Part shown: positions 1 to 12,684 of the stretch, piece after piece
Layout of the letters: the number at the start of each line of letters is the position of its first letter
Position numbering within the stretch: the first letter of the stretch is position 1
Assembly (NCBI GenBank): GCA_949752745.1
Contig: OX457026.1
Coordinates: forward strand, 37,490,723-37,554,722
Reading direction: 5' to 3'
DNA length: 64,000 nt
Source of the DNA: Protula sp. h YS-2021
Lineage: Eukaryota; Annelida; Polychaeta; Sabellida; Serpulidae
Program-made: the position numbers and the translations under genes
Notes under the pieces: generated by a model
What the model saw: only the letters and a program-made list of their open reading frames with translations
What the model was told of the DNA's origin: nothing
Databases searched by the model: none

Positions 1-62
1 TAAATTCAGGGCTGTTGATTTCGAAAAAGAAAACAGTGGCATATCAATTTCAGGTTTATTAA

Positions 63-385
63 ACAGAAGTTTATCAGAAACTTTTGGAAGATATTAATGA
101 ACAATCTGGACCACTAACTGAAAAATTTGACAGTCTTGTCTCAAGTAGATCTCAATTTTTTCTTCGGAATAATCCATTAAAATTGACTCATTTTTCCGGA
201 TTGGATATTGAAAATACAAGTCTTGGAGATGAATGGTTTGCTTCGCTTGATACAGAAAAATTGTCAAACTCTGCTCCTGATGTATAAAAAATACTTATCC
301 ATCCTTTAAGGATATTAGTGATCTAGAACCAGAGGTACTTCAAAGGGACTGGAACGATTTCGATTTGTTTCTGAGGAATTTGTAG
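63..385 (+). pseudogene. Possible 3' terminal exon of an unknown gene, frameshifted
   Basis: An open frame from 63 to 287 has strongly coding-like composition, with charged and hydrophobic residues alternating (for example LEDINEQSGPLTEKF), and ends at a TAA beside an A-run. Immediately downstream, in another frame, a second coding-like stretch (YPSFKDISDLEPEVLQRDW...) runs to a TAG at 383-385. The switch lies at the A-run near 287-292, so a single-base indel or assembly error is the simplest reading. Possible splice acceptors (TTTCAG near 53, TTATCAG near 77) precede it. No ATG start is visible, so this would be a final exon whose earlier exons lie left of the window. I do not recognise the family. 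Confidence 0.4.
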
Positions 386-2061
386 GAACGACCCACACAA
401 CTGAACGGGTCTTCATGGGAAAATAATACCCACAAACAACAAAACATTTTGAGTTATGACGTTACAGTTATGCTTTAATATCGATATAGCATGGCTTAAT
501 AAGCACATGGAGGCCAATTGTACAGACTGAGATTTGTGTGTGTGTACGTATGCCTGTGTGTGTGTTTGGCTTTCCAAGAGCATTGAATAATTTCTTAAAG
601 TAAAATTGACAATAAACACACATATGGAATCATATCTTAAGACGCTATGAACCAACAGGATTTATAGAAAAAAGGGCAGCGCTACCTGAGACACATATTA
701 TAAGCTGATGACAATAATTGGCAGATACTCTGGTACTAGATGTTAGTTAAGTACAGCACAAGATATATCTTTCTTGCATTTATTGTGCGATGTCTTATAT
801 AACTTCGTGATAACACTTTGCAGTTGTACTAACCAATACCTCAACTGTAATTAAAATTGGTTAACATAATTCAAATACTAGTTTAAGAACTTAAAAATTA
901 GAAGTTTGTGAAATTTGCAAAAACACAATATCTGCTTTCTTTGGTGTTTTTAGTATGCTGCTAAGGAAAGAAGTAAAATTTAAAGACAGTACATGAATTT
1001 ACTGAAAAGAGTTAAGCTTTCAGTGTGCACTCCCTGTAGACTCAGACTGCAAACAAGGGCATACAAACATAATGCAGGCACAACTTGTTCAAAGAAAAGT
1101 GATAAACCATTAATTTGCACAATTGTATAATGCTGAAAAATATCACACTATCAAGGCGATTGTTTAGTTGTGAACTATATATATATATATATATATAATA
1201 TAAATATGTATTTTTGTCGCACTTTGCTGACCATTAAGTTTAAAGGACAATAACAGGTCTCACATTATATTTAGATTGATTTTAAAGAAGATCATCTTCC
1301 AATTATAACTCAATATCATTTGTCTGTTTTGAGATAAAACATTATATATAGTCCTTTTATCAGTAAGTACTTTATTTTGGTTCGGGAGTTATTATATATA
1401 GAACAATCAAGATAATGTTGACGTCAACTGGTTTCTTGTCTTAAACTTGTAGTCTATTTTAAAATACTTTGTATTAAAATATATGTTTGAGATTTCGAAC
1501 GAGAGTACTTATAAATGTATTTTTCGTAACATCTGCATTTAACAGACTCTGATGTAAAACGTGTGAAAAAGCGGATTGTTTTCATCCATATATACCGGAA
1601 CCCCGGGAAAAAACCACCCCTTAATTAAGACCGCTTTTCGCCAGAACTGAATGTTTTCCAATGGTTTCTGTAGTAAAGAAACCCCGCGAAAAATTAAGAT
1701 CACCCCTCTAATACGACCAAAGACTACTTTTCAGTCCCACAGGCTATATTTCACTCCGCTTACGACCAGTCATAACGTGCACATGATTTTCTTTCAACAC
1801 ATCTCAGCTGTGTCAGCAACACGAACTCTCTCCCAATTATAAGGATTATCCAAACAAAAGATATCAATGGCAATAGTGCCATGCAAATAATGGAAGCTTT
1901 TTCTTTGATGATGCGTGTGATGTGCAATGAAAGTCTGTTATCTGTGGATTTATATTTACTCGTTGAGTTCTGCTCCGGTTTTTAAGTGGCCTCTTCATTG
2001 TTGTATAAACATACATTTTTCTGCTTTTATTTAGACGTTTTTTAATGATTACGTTGCAAAT
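386..2061. other. Intergenic, no gene seen
   Basis: AT-rich sequence with only short spurious ORFs. A short (TA)n run lies near 1177-1196. Near 1598-1640 a GGAACCCCGGG...TTAATTAAGACC segment resembles the ends of the Tigger-like elements elsewhere in the window and may be the left end of the relic at 2062-2345. Confidence 0.5.
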
Positions 2062-2345
2062 ATGGATAAGAAAACTCAAAAAGAATTCTCGCTTCAGGAT
2101 AAAGTTTAAATAATAAACGCAGGTAAAGATCAAAGTCAAAGAAAGTTAGCTGAACAATTCGATGTTAGCAAAACTCAAGTTCTAAAGCGAAGAGCAGAAT
2201 ATCTAACGGCATTTGAAGAACACGCACAACCAGAGAAGAAACGTGTCTGTTATGACACGATCGCCAAGATATTGATACTGCTGTTTGGGAACGGTTTGAA
2301 GTTGCACACAGCAACAATATTCATCATGTGCCCATACAGGTCAAT
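2062..2345 (+). pseudogene. Relic of Tigger/pogo-type transposase N-terminus (CENP-B-like HTH)
   Basis: Starting at ATG 2062 the reading begins MDKKTQKEFSLQDKV, hits an in-frame TAA, then continues IINAGKDQSQRKLAEQFDVS, which matches the first helix-turn-helix (psq type) of Tigger/pogo transposases. A frame change near 2260-2270 restores a second segment with the AVWERFEVAHSNNI pattern that begins the CENPB/Tc5 HTH. No DDE domain follows. GGAACCCCGCAATTAAGACC at about 2353-2372 resembles an element end. It is broken by a stop and a frameshift and cannot encode transposase. It is homologous to the relic at 4453-4884 and shares the position of its stop. Confidence 0.6.
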
Positions 2346-2415
2346 TTCACTCGGAACCCCGCAATTAAGACCAGCCCGGAATTAAGACCACTTACGGCCA
2401 GTCCCGCAAGTGGTT

Positions 2416-3437
2416 TTAATTCTGTCTTCTGGTGTATTTGTTCATTTGCATAGAAATTGCAGCCTGTTTACATCTTATAAAGATGTACTACCATCTAACA
2501 AATAACGGTGAAAAGTAAATGTAAGCATTGTAGGCATTGACAACTAAAATGGCTGGATTTAATTCTGTAGAATTAAATTCTGTGGAGGGGCTGGGGTGGG
2601 AGAGGGGTGGGGACCTGAGCAGTTTTATGTTTATGGCTGTTCTGTCTCCCTAAATATGAATGCAGCTTACTTGTTAAACCAATCCGGATTATGTAATCTT
2701 TTGTTTGTGGTGTGTATTAATTTTCACTGATACACTGTATTATACACTGCCTAATTAAAATAACGACGGCATACTCAGTCACGACTGCGATTGAAATAGC
2801 GGAATAATATTTTAATAACGGGGTTTACTTCTAATTGTTTTTCAAGAGTTTGAGTATTATGAAGCAATTCCTCGTCAGACTGATCAGAAAATATAAAAAC
2901 TAAGCTTCATAACAGCTTCCGCCTCTAATGTTGTATTAATAGTACTATCCGGGAGAATATTTTGGGTTATAAAAATTTCGTCCCCGTTGTTCATGGTTGT
3001 AAACTGGTCAGATAATTCAACTGAATGAAGCGCTTGCAAGAGGCAAAGAGTCTAAATGTTGGATAGACAGTGTATTATGTAATGAGAATATTTGACACTG
3101 CTCATCCGGCATACGTCGTATTGTAAAAAACAAAGGACTTTAAATCGATTAATTAAAATCATTATCACTGAAAACATTTTTTCTGATCCGAGTGAAGTGC
3201 ATTATGTTGTGATTATATTTCACGCTCTATTGGAGTTGGGTGGGATGGTTTAAGTCCGATAAACCATTCAAAGTCGTAGAGTCGTGAAACACAATACATC
3301 TCGGGTGGCTACACCACCCTCGATGTATTATATTACGCGAATCCACTCCTTTTCATGGTTCATCTATAACGTAAATACTCGTAACAGGGCATTATGATTG
3401 TTGATCTAAGTCACTGAGCCATTCACTTTGCACACAT
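2416..3437. other. Intergenic, no gene seen
   Basis: No coding-like ORF. A short inverted repeat lies around 3285-3340 (AATACATCTCGGGTGG ... CCACCCTCGATGTATT), able to form a hairpin and possibly a tiny MITE. A G-rich patch lies near 2585-2615. Confidence 0.4.
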
Positions 3438-3439
3438 AT

Positions 3440-3690
3440 GAAATGTACGAAAGACCAGAAAGCTCATTTCCTTCCAAGAAATTTCCACATCACTTCCTTG
3501 GAAATTCATGGAATTTCCAACAAGTTCCCTATTGAACAAAGCCCAGAAGACTCAATTCTTCCAAGAAATTTCCATGGAAATTCTTGGAACTTCCAGAAAG
3601 TTCTCACCTCACTTCCATGAATTTCCAAGGAAGTGATGTGGAAATTTCTTGGAAGGAAATTGAGCTTTCTGGTCTTTCGTAGAAATGGGA
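3440..3690. repeat. Palindromic foldback repeat
   Basis: The left arm (about 3444-3518: ACGAAAGACCAGAAAGCTCA, then TTCC-rich sequence) is repeated as a near-perfect reverse complement at about 3616-3686, with a roughly 100-bp centre that itself repeats TTCCAAGAAATTTCC-like units. Arms of about 70 bp with little divergence indicate a recent foldback or MITE-like insertion. The ORFs read on both strands here are by-products of the palindrome. Confidence 0.75.
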
Positions 3691-3995
3691 TGTTCGACTT
3701 CGTATTCGTGGGTGTATACGCCAACCTGTCCATGTTATTACGTTATCCAGATATGTCAAGTGAAAAACAGGTTGAAAAAGAAAAATCTTTATCTTTCCAT
3801 TAGCGTAATATTCTTCCAGTAAGAACGAGGTGCCTTATTTGCACTTTTTTTTATTAAAATCGAATTTTTCAAACAAAGAAGCAACAAAAAAATGCAAACA
3901 TATGTTCATTCCGTATGATCAGTGTTGAATGTGCTGTGCTAAATTCTGTAAAAATAAAACAAACAGCCTTCATTCTCACATTCTCACATGTACTC

Positions 3996-3997
<2 letters not shown>

Positions 3998-4086
<89 letters not shown>

Positions 4087-4107
4087 TATATTATATATAT
4101 ATATATA
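3998..4107. repeat. (TA)n microsatellite, left block
   Basis: Nearly pure TA dinucleotide repeat with minor interruptions near 4085-4092. Together with the block at 4244-4366 it forms one TA tract split by a 136-bp insertion. Confidence 0.95.
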
Positions 4108-5395
<1,288 letters not shown>

Positions 5396-5408
5396 TATAT
5401 ATATATAT

Positions 5409-6803
5409 AATGTATCAAACTCACTATCCTCACCCGTCTTTACACAAAAAAACAGCATTTCCAAGGGTAACAAAACCTGTTCTATGTTCTGCAGGCCGAA
5501 CAAGCTCCAGGGGGAGGCCACCCACGAACCAAGTGGTCACTCACGTACCGATTGGTGCATGACCTCTTAAAACAACCCTAAACACGGAGTGGTCATTGTG
5601 AAATAATAACTCCTTTTTAACCAAACACTGAGAGAAATTCTGAAATAACACTTTTTTGCAGGCGAACGCCACGAGCGCAGTGATGGTGTTGCAACACTTA
5701 TGATTAATTTGAAACCAGTTTAAAAACTTTATTAGATGTTTCATTTGAAGACATAGAAACGTAATAATCCGCAAATGTTGCTTTTTTACCTCAGTTGTCA
5801 AGGTCAAGGCAAATTGAGGTCAAAGGTTTTTTTTCAACCAAATGGTTTCCAGAAAACTCCTCATAGCGTTTGAAGCTTCATATTCGGTACACTTAAAGAC
5901 AATCATCAAGTGTCATTAAAAACCGCAAATGTTTTTACCTTGATTTCAAAGGACAAGGTAAAAGTCAGATCAAAATATTTTTCGAAACTCCTATTTATCA
6001 CGAAAAGTAGCCATAAAAGATGTTCATATCCTAGTGTGAATACATAACGCGTACTCAGCAGGAGATAACCTTCTATCCAGAATCTTGACCTTGAGGGTCA
6101 AAGTCAAAGGTCACGTGCCTTGTGCGCGGTTAATGACAGGAAGACTTATCTCGAAAGCGGTTAAAGACAGAGCGATTATAAACTCCTTTTCGACCATTTT
6201 GCCCCTGAACAATGCTGCATAACAGGTCTTGAACTTCTCTGGACCGATCACTCCAAAAACCGGAAGTTGCCCATTATCTCGAAAGAGGTCAGAGATACTG
6301 CGATTTTGAGCTCAATTTCGACCCCTTGGGCCCAAAACAACGTTACACAAGGACATCTCGGTGACCTTCGGCGATTTTGGCTTCAGTTTTAACCTGTTGG
6401 GCCAAAACGACAACAAATGTTTTCTTTAGTGGTTTCTGCAAGTGGGTCATTCCTATTTGGCGGAATTCTGTCTAGTTGCAGTATAGAAGCCAGCGTGAAA
6501 CCATGATTTGCACAGTAGTGAAATTGCGATTCGCGCAAAACGGCTTATCCTCACTTTTTAATGGCGAACGCCTGCTATTGGGTTTCTGCAGCGGTCAGTT
6601 CTGTCCAATTGTGTTTTGGTTATTGTCGGGAGGCTAGGATTTTTTAAGACAAAACTCAGCATTTGATAAAGCATAATATAGTAGAATGTATGTTTTTAAA
6701 GGAGGCCATAATATTGGTGGCGTGATAAATGTAATTATCTATATACGTATAGAGAACTCCTGAAACATTTGTTCAACTAGAAGCTCATTCCGCTAGCGAA
6801 ATG
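5409..6803. other. Intergenic with AGGTCA-type repeat remnants
   Basis: No supportable gene. About 6060-6440 holds degenerate copies of the unit seen at 14830-15890 (phrases such as TTGACCTTGAGGGTCAAAG, ATCTCGAAAG, AAAACCGGAAGTTG). Confidence 0.5.
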
Positions 6804-7248
6804 TTAAACACTTGACAAAAATTAAAACGCAAAAACACTTCCTTCAACGGGTTATTTCTTAAATAATATATTGCAAACAACACAGCTTGAATACGTCTTA
6901 TAAGCCGAGTAGTGTTTGGCTTGCAAGGGTTATGTGAATTTGTGCGAGCAAAATTCGTCCTTTTTTTTTCTTCTTGTTAAATGTTACGCATGTATTTGCA
7001 AAAATACACTCTTTTCACATGACGTTTTAACAAAGAAAACGAAATCAAAGACGAAAATAAAAAGTGACATGCACATGTTCAGATCAAGGTCTTCATAAGT
7101 CCCAAGTTTCATGGTCGTAGGGCCCATAGTGTCAGAGAAGAAGAAGACACAAAAAATCGGAAAAAGTGTCAAGAAGAAAAAAAAAGGACGAATTTTGCTC
7201 GCACAAATTCATATAACCCTTGCAAGCCAAAGGCTTGTCAAGTGTTAA
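6804..7248. mobile_element. MITE family 1, copy A
   Basis: Ends are TTAAACACTTGACAA (6804) and its inverse TTGTCAAGTGTTAA (to 7248). A second, inner inverted repeat, GGCTTGCAAGGGTTATGTGA at about 6918 against its inverse ending about 7228, gives a large foldback. Inverted or partial copies lie at 58003-58495 and 62556-62792. Non-coding: the short ORFs on both strands are products of the palindrome. Confidence 0.7.
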
Positions 7249-7771
7249 TAAACTGCCTAGGTGTTGAAAGTAAAAGAAGATGATGCAGTAAATAACAAGC
7301 GAGATTAAAAGGTTTAACTGGACGTCGTCAATTGTGAAACTAAGCAAACACTTTTTATCTCAGAGACGATATTTTTCACTTTTGTTTATATTTTCGTATT
7401 AAATCATTTTTGTGGCAGGTTTTAAACATGATGCAAGAATGTCTGTATTTCAGGGTGAGCCAATTAGGAATTACCAGGCATTGGATTATTACGTAAGTAG
7501 AAAATCGTGCAAGACCAATAACACTTTGAAATTTTCAGAGGATCACATATGCGATAAAAAATAAAAAGTTATGGTGCAGAGGCTAGAAGGCAATGTGGCA
7601 GCGGTTTCCACTGGCATTTTTGATGCTGTCGAGTAGTCAAATGTTTTCAAAATGCTTTTATACTGAAATCTCCATTCGTATAAAGTATGCTGAAAATCAA
7701 AGACGCAAGATTGTAAAATACATATATGCGTGCGTAATGAAAAGATATCAAATGGTAAACTGTTTTCCTAC
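7249..7771. other. Probable intron of the minus-strand gene
   Basis: It lies directly downstream of the splice donor at 7771/7770 (minus strand). No convincing exon is visible in it. Confidence 0.3.
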
Positions 7772-9498
7772 CTTTCTTTCTTTTCGGGTATATTTGGCAG
7801 CATCACCAATGAGTCCGGCCTTGGGGTGACCTTAGAGATTTCAATTAGCGAAAGACACGCTTTGACGTTCTCCACCATATTGCTCACAGAATCTGAACTT
7901 TTGAGACCTTTAGATTTAGGGGAATCTTCTGGCGAGCTGAGTGTTTTATTTTTCTTAGAATTTCTCTTGTTCGTTCTGCTGTCTAGGGATTTTGATCTTC
8001 TTAATATGTCTTTTTTAAAGAGACCGGGATCGCCAGAGGATATCTGCGTAGCCTTCAAATCCTCATTGACACTAGACGAACGCCTCAAAATCTTTCCAAA
8101 TAAAGGTTTTGCAGGTGAAACACAAGCCGATGATACATTTTCAATTTTGTTTGTATTTTTGCATTTTGGGTCGTTCTTCTTAGGAGAATTGGGAAGACTT
8201 TGATTGTTCCTTTTGTTCTGACAGTTACTTGCATTTGGGGAAGGCGGGAAGGGTTCATCTGTTAATGTTTTATTTGCCGGATTTAGATCAGCATCATTGT
8301 CTTGCAGCTTCTTGAAATCGTCCAGTGAAGTAATTGTGTTGCGTTTGCCTGTTGTCTTCATGTGTTTTCTGTCAAGTGACTTGGATCTGAAGAAAATACT
8401 ATTTTTGCCAAAGAGCTCTCTTGCAACAGAGGATTTTGGTCTTCGTTTCGGCACTTCGTTTGGACTGGTTGCGGTATTTGGTGTTGAGGTACACAACACG
8501 GCTTCCTCTTTTCCAAGAGTGTCATCTTGGCCGATTTCAATGTTTACAGATTCTTTGTTGTTGTTTGATGTCTTCCGTCCTTCAACATTTTCGCTTCTTA
8601 ACTTAACATTTTCACTTGGCGACTTAACATTTTCGCTTGGGGACTTAACATTTTCACTTCGTGACTTAACATTTTCGCTTGGGGACTTAACATTTTCGCT
8701 TGGGGACTTAACATTTTCGCTTGGGGACTTAGCATTTTCGCTTGGTGACTTAACATTTTCGCTTGGGGACTTAACATTTTCGCTTGGTGACTTAACATTT
8801 TCGCTTGGGGACTTAACATTTTCTTTGTTTTCGCTGTTGTGTGCTGTTGCTGCGTGATCGATTGAGCTAGATCTTTTTATATGGTTATTTTTACCAAATT
8901 TATTTGGTGAAATTGCTTCCTTGTTTATCTTTTTATTGAAGTCATTTTCGCTTAAGCAGCGTTTATATATTTCTTTATCAGGGGAACTTTTGCAGGAAAG
9001 AGGTTCATTCACGATTTGTTTTACCCCTTCATTTTTTGTTTGCATTGCACTGGCTCCATCTGTCTCATGTTTTCCTTTCTTTTTGGAATAAACTGAACTT
9101 GTCTGTGAACTGTCTATGAAAGGGATCATGGCAATGGAATGAGGGTTTTCTTGAATGGCATAACTGGCGCTACTTTTCAGCGTGCTCGATTTTGTGCTGT
9201 TGCGTCTTCGGCTCCTTCCTCGCTTTTGTGGCTGAATCACTGACGAAAAATTGGTGCTGGTGAACAGTGGGTGTGCTTGCCCTCCAGTTATCAGGGTATG
9301 TAAAGTCACATTTTCTAAAGTCAATGGTTTCGTTTCAACGCTTATTTCAGTCCGTGTTACGCGCATGTTGTTGGGATTGGAACCGGACTTATCAGTTCTG
9401 CTTCGTTTCTTTAATTTGGCTTTGTGAGCTTCCGGTGAGGTGTTCCCAGCTGCATCTTGTGAGAGCGTTGTCGTGGTTTTTACCGTAGTGAGCATTAT
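7772..9498 (-). CDS. Large exon: Ser/Lys-rich protein with SPSENVK heptad repeats (partial gene)
   Basis: An open frame of about 575 codons. It is preceded on the minus strand by a strong acceptor (T-run then CAAG) and ends in AAAG/GTAGG, a good donor, so it reads as an internal exon; the ATG at 9495 just inside could instead be the start codon. The stop read at 7768-7770 lies inside the presumed intron. The protein is low-complexity, basic and serine-rich, with a basic stretch (QKRGRSRRRNS), about eleven tandem SPSENVK heptads, and three copies of a motif LFGK..(F/L)RRS(K/S)S(L/V) that look like basophilic kinase or 14-3-3 sites. No enzymatic domain is evident. It may be a nuclear or cytoskeletal scaffold; the family is not recognised. 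Other exons are not identified. Confidence 0.6.
8605..8822. repeat. 21-bp coding minisatellite
   Basis: About ten to eleven tandem copies of a 21-bp unit (GGGGACTTAACATTTTCGCTT on the plus strand with small variants) encode the SPSENVK heptads of the exon at 7772-9498. The unit is a multiple of three, so copy-number change keeps the frame. Confidence 0.9.
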
Positions 9499-9799
9499 CT
9501 TGAAAAAAAAAACACACAAAGAAATTTGTAAAATTGAAGGTAACGATTGAAGATGCAGTGACCTATTTTTCTACTCAAATTCAGTTCATGCGAATTTATT
9601 AATATTAACAAAAACAGCACTGTCTGTGACCTGCACATTATTATGATGGCAAAAGCACCCCACCCCGGTGGGAAAGAATGAAAACGGTTTAAGCCACCTA
9701 CCACGCTGGTTTTGATTCAAGCTAACAAGGCTGAAAAAAACGATGAAATGACTGAAACTGTGGTAGAATGTTCAGGTCGTTGATCGGGAAAATAATTTA

Positions 9800-9898
9800 C
9801 GTATTATTATTATTATTATTATCCTTACTACAACAAATATTACTACTACTATTATTACTATTATCATCATCATCATCATCATTATCATCATTATCATT

Positions 9899-9933
<35 letters not shown>

Positions 9934-9946
9934 TATCATCATCATC

Positions 9947-10026
<80 letters not shown>

Positions 10027-10097
10027 TACTACTACTACTACTATTACTATTATTATCATCCTCATCATCCTCATCATCATCATCATTATCATCATCA
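9800..10097. repeat. (ATT/ATC/ACT)n trinucleotide microsatellite
   Basis: Long imperfect trinucleotide tract switching between ATT, ATC and ACT units. It gives long but meaningless ORFs of Ser/Leu on one strand and Met/Ile on the other. Confidence 0.95.
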
Positions 10098-12433
10098 CAT
10101 TGTCATTATGTTTAGAAATAGTTCGTCTTCCATTACAACGTAGATAACAGCCAATGAATTTTCGATAATAATTTTACTGAGATTACACCAGCATTTTAGT
10201 CTTGGGGGTGGTGGGGGGGGGGAGGTTGGTGGATGCAAAATGAGCTAGGCTTGTAAAAGTGAACAGAGGAATTGCTCGGAGCATATTGTGTATGTGTAAT
10301 GTTATATTTTAAAAGATTAAATAAAAATGAAAAAAAAACCGAAGTGACTTGACGTACTTTGTCATAGTTACATTAAAAAAATTTTCTTTGAGATGAATTT
10401 ATTGACCAGCTTACCTCTTCTAATGTTTTGCTCCGAATACTATCATTTCTATATGTTTCTCTATTCCAACAAGTGATCATTTATATGTCCATTGTCTGTT
10501 TTAATTCGGCGTTAAGTGTGAACTCCATAATTCATGTCTCAGTGATCATACAGTTATTTATAAACACCACTGAGTTAATTGTGTTTTATTATTCCCGTGC
10601 TCAGCCGTTCATGGTGCGATTAGTCATTCGAAGGACTAACGATAATACACAATAAATTAGAATAAAAAAGATAAGAAGTTAACAAGTATCCGAAGAGATA
10701 AAAATGTTAAACATTTTGAACCAACATAATTAAGTTATTAATTAGCATTTTATTAAAAAGTACTGGTAATGCATGTCTTATATTTTGGCTGTTCACACAT
10801 GGACAGTGCAACCCAGCAAAATCGGGCTTAATGTGCGGTTCAGAAGTATTGCCCCTTCTTAACCGTACTGAGTAATTTATTCTACATTACATCTCTGTAG
10901 AAATTTAAATGAAACGCTTAAAGCAAAAAATCATTTTCTAGTGCATAAAGTGTAATGGCTGCACTTAGCGAACAACAGATTACCCCACTGTCGTGACAAA
11001 TTTTATCCCCCAAACTGACTTTGTCATCGGATTGGGTTCTGTGTCGCCCAACCCCAATCTGCCTTTATTTCCACATAATTCAGCGGCAAACTCAACAACG
11101 CATGTGGGACATTGTGTGTTTAATTGTATGAACTTAACGTTTGACAATATCTTTCAAATAATTTATGCCTCCCTTTAACCAGAAGTATTGTTTGGAAAAA
11201 ATATGAAAGTTCATGTGTATTGAATGATGACTTTGTTCCAAAGATATTTCTAAACAATGTAATTGAATTACAGATATCTGCAATTTAACAAGACACAACT
11301 TTCTGGAAATCACTAAAAATTTCTATAGCCATTCAGATATATTAAAAAAAATAGGGGCAAGGAGCTTTTGTCTCTTGACAGGGGAAGCGTTGCCTTACTT
11401 AGCTGAGTTTACACATATGTGGCACGGTTATAGTAGTATACTTATTATATTAAAGGACTGTGGCAAACACTGACGCCTAGATAAGCGTGCTTTTTTTTTA
11501 TAAATATCAATTCAGACAGATAAGAAGGAAAAAGTCGTGGAGGTTACTGTGACACAAAATAACTTTTTTTTTCACTATAGTAACCATCTGTGGAGCTTTA
11601 ATGATAACCCTGACACTCCTCTATTCTGCTGGGCCCGTTCATTGGATAGGTGAAGGCGCTTGCAGTTTTAAAAAAAACTAATTTGAATATTATAAGTGTC
11701 TGACATTAACATGATTACATATTTACTGCATTTGCTGCAAGAGAAGTCTCTTCAGACAACGAAAAACGGAACCGCTTTAGGGTATTCTGGCGCTCGCTGA
11801 CAGCCCCACAAATCTGACTACAAAAAATACAAACACATAATACAAAAAAAAAAAAAACGTTTGAGATAATATCTTTGCTAGAACCCATTTGTATTAGTTC
11901 ATCAACGAAAACGCGCAATAGGATTAAACGAAGCATGTCCCTCGTTTTCTGCACAAGGCATAATAGGTGGAATTTAATCGTAGTGTAAAGATGCCAAAAA
12001 GACTTGGCTAACCAGAGCGAATTAAACTAGGGAATGTAAGCAAAATATATAATAAAAATAACGTGTGCAAAAAATTACTTAAATGGTGATAGTTTTTAAC
12101 ATATTAATCCAAGGTCATATGAATCCTCAAGACTTTTGTTACATTCATGCTGCCTTCATTAAAAAAATTGTTCAGTTCAGTTAAATGCACATCAGTTTTA
12201 AGGACAAACTTAGTGACGAGCGGGGCATTTTACATAAAGATATTTAAAGTAAATGTCATAAAAATCAGTGAAATGAGTTAAGCTGTGTTCAATCTTTAAG
12301 AAAAGACCAACACTCTGTAAGAAAATGCTAATAAGTAAATATAGATTATATTTAAACCCCATAACAAAAAAAGTCAACATGTCAGAAAATAGCACCATTG
12401 TGAAGTAAGGATTCCTGTGGAACGATTCATATT
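10098..12433. other. Intergenic or intronic, no gene seen
   Basis: AT-rich, with a G-run near 10206-10223 and several homopolymer A/T runs. Short ORFs lack coding character. Confidence 0.5.
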
Positions 12434-12684
12434 CTGCTGAGGCATGTGTTGCTGAGGCATGTGTTGCTGAGGCATGTGTTGCTGAGCTATGTGCTGCTGA
12501 ATCATACGTTGTTGAGTCATGTATTGCTAAGTGATGTATTGCGGAGGCATGTGTTGCTAAGTGATGTGTTGCTAAGTGATGTGTTGCTGAGGTACGTGTT
12601 TCGGAGACATGTTTTGCTGAGACACGTGTTGCTAAGACATGTGCTGTTGAGACAAGTGTTGTCGAGACATGTGCTCCTGAGGCA
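12434..12684. repeat. 15-bp minisatellite
   Basis: About sixteen tandem copies of a 15-bp unit close to TGCTGAGGCATGTGT, progressively diverged to the right (TGCTAAGTGATGTGT and similar). The ORF across it simply translates the repeat. Confidence 0.85.

Noticed and set aside
8605..8822. CRISPR-like array
   Set aside because: Units are contiguous 21-bp coding repeats without unique spacers, in a eukaryotic exon.
9768..10115. ORFs of Ser/Leu or Met/Ile runs
   Set aside because: Translation of a trinucleotide microsatellite.
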